From Paraconiothyrium sp. Pb-2020 (Eukaryota > Ascomycota > Dothideomycetes > Pleosporales > Didymosphaeriaceae), in NCBI GenBank assembly GCA_022419385.1, contig JAJUBI010000003.1, forward strand, positions 2,976,001 through 3,040,000: DNA of 64,000 nucleotides. Direction: 5' to 3'. The position numbers and the translations under genes were made by a program. Shown here one piece after another: positions 55,680-64,000 of the stretch; within the stretch, counting starts at the first letter, position 1, and each line of letters starts with the position of its first letter. The notes under the pieces are model-generated. The model was not told the origin of the DNA. It was given only the letters and a program-made list of their open reading frames with translations, and did no database searches.

Positions 55680-57788
55680 ATGAGCTTCAACAACGACTTC
55701 GCCCAGCAGGGCCAGCCCACCGGCGAACAGGCGGGCGGTTTCGCGCCCCAGGCCGACCTTGGACAGCCTATGGATACATCGGCGCCTGGTTTCCCCACCG
55801 GAAATATCGGTGGTCCTACTGGAACCCCGCAAGACGGACAGCAGGATGGAAACAATAAGACAACCCTCTGGTGAGCTTTTCCCGCGCGCCCAGATGCGCG
55901 CATTTTCGGCAGTCGCGCAAATGGCTATCATGTGAACATGTACTAATCCTGGGCAGGATGGGGGAGCTCGAGCCCTGGATCGACGAGAACTTCGTCCGCA
56001 GCATCTGGTACAACATGGGGGAGCAGGTCAACGTGAAGATGATTCGCGACAAGTTCTCTGGGTAAGCCGCGCAAGATGATCCATTGCCTGAAGTACACCT
56101 AACAGGACAGCAGCTCCAATGCCGGCTACTGCTTCGTCGACTTCTCCAGCGCTCAAGCTGCGTCCAAGGCTCTTGCGCTCAATGGACAGCTGATCCCGAA
56201 CTCGAACCGCCCGTTCAAGCTAAACTGGGCTTCTGGTGGTGGTCTCGCCGATCGAAGGTTAGTGATACACAATATTCCGACTGTGCGCTTGTTCGGACCG
56301 AACTGACATTCTAGCCCCAGCCGCGATGACCGTGGTCCTGAGTATAGCATCTTCGTTGGCGACTTGGGCCCTGAGGTGAATGAATTTGTCCTCGTACAAC
56401 TCTTCCAAAACAAGTACCAGAGCTGCAAGTCCGCTAAGATCATGTCCGACCCCATTAGCGGCATGTCGCGCGGCTATGGTTTCGTTCGTTTTACCGACGA
56501 AGCCGATCAACAGAAGGCCCTCACCGAGATGCAAGGCGTCTACTGCGGCAACCGACCCATGCGCATCAGCACTGCCACTCCAAAGAACAAGAGCGGCGGT
56601 CCTGGTGGCCCCGCTATGGGTGGCATGCCCCCTGGCGGTGGTCCCTTAGGTATGTACTCCATGGGTGCACCCCCCCAGATGGGAGGCGGTGGCGGCGGCG
56701 GCGGTTACTACGGTGCTCCCCAGCCCATGAACCAGTTCACCGATCCGAACAATACCACTGTCTTCGTTGGCGGTCTAAGTGGCTACGTCACCGAAGATGA
56801 GCTTCGTTCTTTCTTCCAGGGTTTCGGAGAGATCACCTACGTCAAGATTCCCCCCGGCAAGGGCTGTGGTTTCGTACAGTTCGTGCAGCGTCACGCTGCC
56901 GAGATGGCCATCAATCAGATGCAAGGATATCCGATCGGCAACTCTCGCGTTCGACTTAGCTGGGGACGCAGCCAGAACAACTCTGGCCCCGCGGGCACCC
57001 CTTACCGCCCTGCGCCGCCGCCCCCTGTCTACCCGCAGATGGGCATGGCGCCCCAACATCCTTACGGCAACTTTGCTCCTATGAAGGCAAGTGACGCGCT
57101 CGGCTGGGAAAGCCGCAATTACTGACTCGTCCTTGCAGTAAGCACATTCTTTCTCTCTCATTGCATGGCGCATGATTCACCCGGTTGGCTCTTTCACGAC
57201 CTTCACGACTGCCTGTAATGACTTAGCGATCTGGTTTGCTTCCTTCCTGGGCGGTCTTCTCAAAAAGCTTCCCTTTGTATGACACCTTTCCCAGATGTCT
57301 AGAGGCCTCTTGTATAACAGCTACCGCCAGTTCATAACTGGTCTCGTATGAAATTTGGGTTGTAGCTAGTTCTTTCTATGGTTCGGATGCTCTCTGCCTT
57401 TCTTTACGAGTGCGCTTTGATTGGCATTCCAATCTACAATTCTTTTCAATGTTTCGGGTGCTTGACGACTTGCCTTCACTTATTTGCAGCAGCTGCCTTG
57501 CTTCTGTTGTTGGTCGTCATGTTAAGCGGTGTTGATGGAGAGGACGATTTCCATGTTCTTTATTCAATTGCCTCGAACTGACTTGTTGCCTAGCTAACAT
57601 CGTCTTTTCACAGTTACGGTGGGGGCGCGCCTCAGATGCAGAGCCCGTACCAGCCCGTTCTACCGATGGGTGGCGCGAATGGTCACGGCCTGCCTGGGTC
57701 CTCTGACGGTCACAACGGATCGAGCTTTTCGCACGACCCGACGAACGGCGACGGACACGATGGCGCATTCTCTCAGCAGCTTCCTTAG
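55680..57788 (+). CDS. Three-RRM RNA-binding protein (Nam8/Ngr1/Csx1-like)
   Basis: The protein has three RNA-recognition motifs after a Gln/Gly/Pro-rich N-terminus. RRM1 is split by two introns (TTLWMGELEPWIDENF, then NAGYCFVDFSS). RRM2 has SIFVGDLGPEVNE and RGYGFVRF. RRM3 has TVFVGGLSGYVTEDEL and KGCGFVQF, after a Gly-rich linker. This order is that of yeast Nam8/Ngr1 and fission-yeast Csx1, which act in U1 splicing or mRNA stability. Firm exons are 55680-55870, 55957-56061, 56111-56257 and 56315 onward. The 3' end is uncertain. Reading on past 57086 stops at 57123-57125 after a short tail. Using a GC donor at 57087 (AAG/GCAAGT) and an acceptor at 57593 adds a conserved-looking tail (QMQSPYQPVLPMGGANGH, then GAFSQQLP) for a total of 469 aa. 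I list the longer span. Confidence 0.86.
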
Positions 57789-58540
57789 ATCCATCGCCTG
57801 CTATCTCCTTCGCTCGTATCACAACTGATAGACCCGTCTCCGAACATACTTTCCGCACGCTTATTGTTATCCGAGATCATGGAATAAAAGCCAAAGGCGT
57901 TGCCACGGCTCCTGCATAGTCTGTTTCGATGCGAAGTTGACTCTTCGTCTGTCCATTTAGCATGGCGTCCGGCGCGAATGGTTATACCCAAAAAAGCGCG
58001 ACTGGCGGTTTGCACTTTGCATGGTAGCTTGCGCTTCTTTTCCTACCTCACCTTGCTGATGGCCTTTGCATTAGCCTGCTGTCTTTGGCGGACTTGTATC
58101 TCTCTATCTATCCTTCTTTGTGCTTGATTATCTATGAATCAATTGCATTTGCAGTGGGCATTGGGTGGGGAGTTTGGTGACGAAAATGAGCCGTCTGTTT
58201 GTAGCCTTCAATTCATCCAATCTTCAAATCTTACGCTTCTCAGAGCTGTATTTGATGCTGCGTTTCGTTCACCTTATCGAGTAGTGCCAGTCCCGCGGCA
58301 AATCATGGACTCTTGTTCCTAAGGCCTTATTCCTTTGCATGAAAAGCTGCAGGGTGGACATACCAAATACCCAGCGGTACGGTCTTAAACTCCGCATGGC
58401 CGCGCCTTCCTCGGCGGCAGAAGAAGCAACACTAGAAGTCACGACCGCCGCAAAGTCAAACAAACACCCTATGTGCTTCTTCCTCTTCTTCCACCCTGCA
58501 AAATGACCGCTTGAAAATTGACGTAGAGCTCTCGCCTGCC
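57789..58540. other. Intergenic region, nothing recognised
   Basis: It covers the RRM gene 3' flank and the promoter of the next plus-strand gene. Only short frames without motifs are present. No RNA gene or repeat was seen. Confidence 0.5.
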
Positions 58541-60983
58541 ATGCGATTCGACGACTGGGACGTGATCCTCTTTCCGAAGCACTCGGCTGTGCCCATCCAA
58601 GAGTTCCGGACTGCCTGCTACACCACCCAGGACGAGAGTGAGTCTCATCATCCTGCCTCCTATCGTACGTGCCTCGCTCATGTTGTTCGCAGATGGCCAC
58701 CAGCTATCCACGCTGACGTGCTATATCAATTCACTCCCACCCTCCGCTCCGTTTCGCATCTCCATCCACTCCTGGAACACACCTGCGAAGTCCTCTTCTC
58801 TAATTAAGTCTCGCCAAAGAAGTTCACTGAAAGTGGTTTTTGCAGTCCAGGTCATCGTCGATGGCAGTCGACTCTTGTAAGCTCTCTCATGGAGAAGCTG
58901 CAGAAGCCTCTGCTGATGGTTCGCCCAGTCATGGTTCCTACGATGCTGCATCCCGGTGGCCACAAGAGATTGGTACGCTTCTTTGTTAGCCTTTCCTTCC
59001 CTGCACTTGTCTAATGATATGATAGCCAACGAGAAGCGATCTGCCACTGACCCACAACCGCCGACGAGCCAACGAGGTCCTTTCCTCACATTCCCGCCAT
59101 TCCATCACAATGTCCTTACACAACCGTCATGGAATGCACGAGAGCACAATGGGAGGATCAAAGTATTGCTGTCAGAACAGCTGATAGGCAAGAGTGGGGA
59201 CCTAGGAGAGCCGGACTTGGAAACTACCAATGATATAGTTTGCTTCGCTTTTCAACATGCTCCGCAAGGTGAGCATCTACCCGTGATGCTGTGCGGTATC
59301 GGCTGTACGGTCACACATTCTTGTACTGATACGAGCAGATATTCTTGAGCAAGTCGGCATTTCCTGGCCAATTCGTAACCCGTTATATCTAGCATCGGAC
59401 ATTCGAGGACCCCGGACGTCGCAACTGCCTGGAACGCGGGTGGCCCACCATCTGGCCGCCGAGAATCGCGCACAATCCTTGATGTCGCAACACTCTCCGA
59501 CTATGTTTGCGCGGCCGTGCAATCCCGACCCCTTCGCCCGAACTAGTGCGAATGCTCCTCATCTCTCACAATTCCCAAGACCAATGATGGGAGGGAAAAC
59601 CAGACGACCAGGGCTTTGGGACTCGTCGTTGGAAGATTTCTCAGGGAATTATGATAATATGAGTACAGACACTTGGTCGACGAAGCGCACAAGCTCGCAC
59701 TCCACCTTGGACACCTCGATGCCGGACATGTTGTATGCATCACCGATCTTCGGGCAGTCTGGAGATCCATGGAGCACGTTCAATGCACCTCACGAGCTAC
59801 ACTCGAGCAAAAACGAAGTTGGCAAGCAAACACGACGAGAAAAAGGAAACCGACAGGTGGTTGTAACATTGCGGGAGGACCAATTGGGCCGGCTGGTATG
59901 GATTGATATGATTTACTCATGTAGATTGAGACTAACACAGATTTCTTCTCTAGATCGAAGCAATGAGTCCACCAAAGAAAGCTCGCGATCGTGAGCCAAG
60001 TAGCCAGCTTCCTTTTACCGGGGCATTTGCAGCTCATCCAATGGCACCACCTCCAGTCGCGAACATGAGAGGACCAGCATCTATATGCCCATCAGCTGCC
60101 GCACTTGCTCGTAAGGCTTCCCATCAAGAACTTCAGCAGAAGAAGTCAGAAAAGGCTTTGGTGGTCAATGAGAATCTATCACCTTCTCAAGCGCGAGATG
60201 GCTCTCGTTTATTGAACGGTTTCTCGCACGCAGATCATGTTCCTACACCACACCCGTTTGCTGTATCACAAGCGCAGACGAACCGAATGAATTCTGACAC
60301 CTCAATGCGCGATACTTCCTCTATGCTCTCTGGGCTGTCACGGTGAGCCGTTATTGTCCCGAGTCTGTTCGTGGGATTTTGGCTAACAAGATCTCCTCAG
60401 CCGCCCGCATTCGAAAGAAGGCAAAGCTAGCCGTGCACTATTTCCTACAGCTAGTGGTAGCGTCAAATCTCGGAAAGAAGGTTTCAACACTCTCCCTACT
60501 TCTTCGCCCCTCAATGTTCGACGTGATCAGAGCCTGCTTCCGGAAGCTGCACCCACCTTGAAACCCGACGGTGTTTCCCACGACACGTCCAACAACGCCC
60601 CGCCGCATGCCCAAATTGGAGACATCATTGATATCGATGCTGTCGATGCTGTCGATAACCCCTTCGTTCCCGGACACAAGGGAGGCATGTCTAGCATCGA
60701 CAGTACTGGTCGCATTGAGCGCAAGCTTTACTCTGCTTTAGGCGAGGAGCTTAGCTTTCATGCTGAGATAGATCCAATGCCCCGCGTAGAAAACGAAGTC
60801 ATCAGCAGTAAATCAGATATGGCGGACCTTGGACTTGACATTCCAGTCACCAAAAGGAAGAGGCAGGGTACCTTAGGCGGCGAGAGGGACCGTAGTCCGA
60901 GCGCAAAGATGGCAAGGGAGCAGACCAGCGACAATCAACTTCGAGAGTCGCCAGGCCTGCCTCGCCTACGAGGAGGAGACTGA
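58541..60983 (+). CDS. Large unknown fungal protein, one apparent frameshift
   Basis: Six exons can be placed: 58541-58637, 58693-58972, 59026-59268, 59339-59895, 59954-60342 and 60401-60983, all with GT-AG introns. Their summed length is one base over a multiple of three. The excess lies in exon 2, where VFAVQVIVDGSRL runs into TAA at 58878-58880, while one base over the frame continues as SHGEAAEASADGSPSHGSY and joins the next exon cleanly. The corrected product would be about 715 aa. The N-terminus (RFDDWDVILFP, VPIQEFRTACYTT, FRISIHSW, VIVDG) looks like a conserved beta-rich domain; a DUF7918-like fold is a guess. The rest is Ser/Pro/Asn-rich, disordered and ends in a basic segment (TKRKRQGTLGGERDRSPSAK) that could be a nuclear signal. 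Function is unknown. Confidence 0.68.
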
Positions 60984-61680
60984 GGCAGTCTTTTTCGTGG
61001 CTTAGCTATGAGTACCGTGCTCGATACTGTCCGCAGTCACAATTGTGAAGAAGAGTTTATCGCTTGGTACAGCATACTCCCTTGGTCTGCATCTTCTCTG
61101 TGGCGGAGACGGGAAACTATTGGATTACAAAGAAGCAAAACTTTTGAGATAGGCTTGACAGAAATCATACAAAGTAAATCTTTGCTGGGTCGGATGCTTA
61201 AGAGAGCATTGCACCTACTTACAGAACTCACAGACGTGGGACATGATGCCGCTACGAGTAGAAGATCGCGCTACCGTGGCGAACCCCACTTTCCCACGAA
61301 CTCGTGCTATCAGCTTTGACTGCGGCCGACCCCCCAGCGTCTATTCGCACGAACCAATTGCTATTCGAGATACGCTGTGATCCGATGTCAGATCTGTATC
61401 CATAGAAGGTACGTCCGCGTTATTCTGGTATGATTAGGCACCCTTGATGCGTCGCCAATCGAGTCTTCTTCTCCGTCGGGGAGTGTAACAAGAAAGCCGA
61501 TGTGCGGAGCGAAAGTGGCCCGACGTGGAGGTCGGTGTTATCGCGTATCCTCGTATCATTGTTGCGTATATATCTCATGCTATAAAGCGTACATAAGGTA
61601 CCTATCCACTGAGTCACTGAAATCTCTCCAGTATATTGACTCAAGCACAATCATCCCACAATACCCGAGCACTCACCGCA
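60984..61680. other. Intergenic region, nothing recognised
   Basis: It covers the 3' flank of the unknown protein gene and the promoter of the D-amino-acid oxidase locus. Short frames are present without motifs. No RNA gene or repeat was identified. Confidence 0.5.
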
Positions 61681-63102
61681 ATGGCGTCAAACGACGGAAA
61701 CAAGTTCATAGTCCTCGGAGCGGGCGTCATTGGCCTTTCCACCGCTCTTACCTTACGCGACGCATATCCTTCGGCAGACATCACCGTCGTCGCAAAGCAC
61801 TTTCCTGGCGACCGCTCCATCGAGTATACGTCCCCTGGGCCGGTGCAAACTGGTCGAGTATGGCGACCGACAATGGTTTGCTCGAGGGCTACGATCGCGT
61901 GACTTTCAACCGGTTTGCTAAGATGGTCGATGAGGGCTTGGGTGGGGACGATGGCGGTGTGATTGGACTGGGGAGGATGGGCCTGAGGGCCATTTTTGAT
62001 GCAAAGCTTGAGGACGTTGGCGTATTGAGTCCAGCTACGGGGAAACTCTGGTATGAGGAGTTGGTGGGTGGGATGAGGTATCTTGAGAAGAAGGAGTTGC
62101 CAGGTGGAGCCGTCTTTGGACTCGATTTCAAGAGCACGTTTAGACTAAATACGCAGGTTTATCTGAATTGGTATGTTCACCTCTGTTGCCCCTTTTTCAA
62201 TTTTTCACATGGACGCTTTTCTATATGAAGGGAGCCCCAGGGGTGGTGGCTGACGTGGAATGTAGGCTCCAAGACCGGGTCCTCCGGAAGGACATCAAGA
62301 CCGTGAGGAGGCAGTACCCGTCTATAAAGGCGATATTGAAGGACTTTCCTGGCACCGACGCGCTGATGAACTGCTCCGCGCTCGGTTCGCTTCATCTGGA
62401 AGATGTTAAAGACACAAACATGTATCCTACACGTGGACAAACCATTCTTGTCGCTGAGCCCAAAAAACCCATCGAGCGTATGTACCTGCGCACACCGAAA
62501 CGCATCGACCCGACGGTCGCATATGTTGTAAGTTCCACTTTAAGCTCTTCATGTTGGAGTAGTACGCGTGCAATTCCCATCCGACGTGAGGACCCAATCA
62601 CGGAACGCAGTACAGGTCCAGGGCAGGACACATATTCTCAGAGGCCGAACAAATTCGCTTTTGTGACTGAGCATTTTCTGACATGACGACATCGTATAGT
62701 TCCCCCGGCCCAACGGTGGCGGCGTCATCCTCGGCGGCAGCCGACAAGACAACGACTGGTCTGGAGAACCGGACATGGAGCTTGCGCAGACCATTATGAA
62801 GCGGTGCTGTGAGCTTTGTCCGGAGCTTGGGAGGCCAGAAGATTTGCAGGTCATCTCGCATAATGTGGGGTTGAGGCCGACCAGGACAGGCGGGACGAGA
62901 ATCGAGTTGGAGAAGTGGGCGGATGGGACGCCTGTGGTGCATAATTATGGACATGCCGGCGCGGGGTACCAGAGCTCATGTTGCGTATACTCTTTGGACG
63001 TAATCAGGGGATTTGAGCGATATGCTAATGACACTTAGGGGTACGGCAGAGAGAGCTGTCGAATTATTGAGGAAGGCTCTTGAGATGAAGCCAAATCTTT
63101 GA
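61681..63102 (+). pseudogene. D-amino-acid oxidase (FAD-dependent) with frameshift and lost splice donor
   Basis: The family oxidises D-amino acids to keto acids and hydrogen peroxide, usually in peroxisomes. The N-terminus has the FAD dinucleotide fold FIVLGAGVIGLSTALTL. Later blocks match the family: NWSSMATDNGLLEG, then NCSALGSLHLEDV, MYPTRGQTILVAEP, GGVILGGSRQDNDWSGEPD and HNVGLRPTRTGGTR, with NYGHAGAGYQSS near the end. Exons are 61681-62171, 62266-62527 and 62701 to about 62979, then from about 63041. Two lesions are visible. Near 61830-61840 the reading SIEYTSP must lose a base to continue as WAGANWSS. After SS, the donor expected after TCATG reads TT instead of GT, so the joining W-GTAERAVELL is lost. 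The tail ends PNL, not a clear peroxisomal signal. The gene is either decayed or mis-sequenced. Confidence 0.78.
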
Positions 63103-64000
63103 ATGACTTGAAAATTGCACCATACTGTAGGAGTAAGAATCTGGCAAACGTTCGACGAGACATCGTGTTCTGAACATGAATTCTCGGTTCTCGATAGCAC
63201 GCACTCACTTTCACTCCGAATCAATCAAGGCGCTACTCAAGTTTGGTCACTTGGGGTAAAGAAGCAAAAAAAACATATCAGTTCGACCGAAGTCCTAGGC
63301 CCTTAAGGCGTTGTCGTTATCGTTGCCCATTTCATTCCGCAATTAGAAGCGGACGCCCGTTCTACGCGCAGTTGGCAACAGCACGGTCGCAGTGGGAGTA
63401 TAGTACATTTGTCCCCTGATCAAGAGCCGAACGATAGCCTTGATCCAATTGTTCGGTTTACATCGGTCCCTAATGAGCACCCACCGCATCGCCTCCCACG
63501 CGGGAAAACTCTGACCTGAAAAGTGGACTGGAGATCACGCAAGAGTCACATGAGTACAGTTGTCGGGGCTCGAACCATTCATGGTGTAATAAGTGCTACG
63601 CTCTCGGGCAGTCTAAAACGTGAGGTAATGCTCACAGGGGAGACGAACAGAACTTATAGTATATGCAATGCTTTTTTTGGCCTAGCCACAAATTTTTATC
63701 TTCTGCATGGCACCAATGCACGACCTTCTGAGTGAGAAATGTATTACTCCTTCTGGTTTGGCAATTGTTGGCTAGTGGAGAATGTGCATTTTGGCATAAT
63801 TGTTGACGTTGTTTATTACTCTTACCAAGTCATCAAGATTGTTCAATGTTTGCCATCGTAATGTACGCACAACGCATAGGTGAGAGTCAATACTTTATGA
63901 TAGCGGATAGATGTAGTAAAATTTACTCATGATTATGTTTACGTTAAGCTAATTGGGAAGGGAAGGATGCTTAAGCATTTCATGTGGTACCCTATCTAGC
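63103..64000. other. AT-rich right end of the window, nothing recognised
   Basis: It lies beyond the oxidase locus and is AT-rich after about 63.6 kb. A short stretch near 63570-63590 recalls a tRNA T-arm but does not pair properly and was rejected. No gene, repeat or RNA is supportable before the window ends. Confidence 0.5.

Noticed and set aside
63555..63640. Possible minus-strand tRNA around GGTTCGAGCC
   Set aside because: The T-loop-like word is present but the flanking bases do not form a five-pair T stem, and no anticodon or acceptor stem follows.

Overview
The window is nuclear DNA from a filamentous ascomycete (Pezizomycotina), and I infer a Dothideomycete-like mould. The grounds are short spliceosomal introns of about 45-60 nt with CTAAC/CTGAC branch sites in most genes, a scytalone dehydratase of the DHN-melanin pathway, a Sln1-type hybrid histidine kinase, a UstYa-like protein, and many conserved but unnamed fungal proteins. 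No ribosomal RNA, tRNA, CRISPR or prokaryotic operon structure was seen. Gene models were rebuilt by hand from reading frames, splice signals and family motifs; none is backed by transcript data.

Layout. 0-11.3 kb is dense housekeeping: the 3' end of an L-rhamnonate dehydratase-like gene, UDP-GlcNAc pyrophosphorylase, a seven-zinc-knuckle CNBP/Byr3-like protein, the meiotic recombinase DMC1, a large low-complexity protein (minus strand) and a UBE2C-type ubiquitin conjugase. 11.3-15.5 kb is gene-poor and ends in a GC-rich island upstream of an ELL-like elongation factor gene. 18.5-25 kb holds a DUF2237 protein, an unknown protein, a UstYa-like protein and a TM9SF/EMP70 membrane protein. 26.7-35.8 kb holds the SLN1 osmosensor kinase, an unknown protein, a kelch protein and a membrane J-domain protein. 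35.8-42.5 kb is AT-rich and nearly empty, interrupted by one F-box-like gene and decayed traces that include a possible pogo-type transposase remnant. 42.5-48 kb holds a sugar transporter, an alkenal-reductase-like MDR enzyme and a Maf-type nucleotide pyrophosphatase. 48.8-64 kb holds a broken aspartyl-protease-like locus, a multi-pass membrane protein, scytalone dehydratase, a three-RRM RNA-binding protein, a large unknown protein with an apparent frameshift, and a D-amino-acid oxidase with two lesions.

How the genes relate. This is not a pathway cluster. Most genes are unrelated single-copy functions: cell-wall precursor synthesis (UAP1), meiosis (DMC1), cell cycle (UBE2C), transcription (ELL), osmosensing (SLN1) and melanin (scytalone dehydratase).

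The most striking signal is in the splice sites. Four genes (TM9SF, SLN1, Maf, scytalone dehydratase), and possibly a fifth (the RRM protein), need a GC-AG intron to restore a conserved protein. That is 4-5 of about 46 modelled introns, whereas GC donors are usually near 1% in fungi. One of them, inside the SLN1 kinase, is 51 nt and free of stop codons, so retention would insert 17 residues in frame. A second theme is single-base frame breaks in several otherwise well-conserved genes, which are either real decay or assembly indels.
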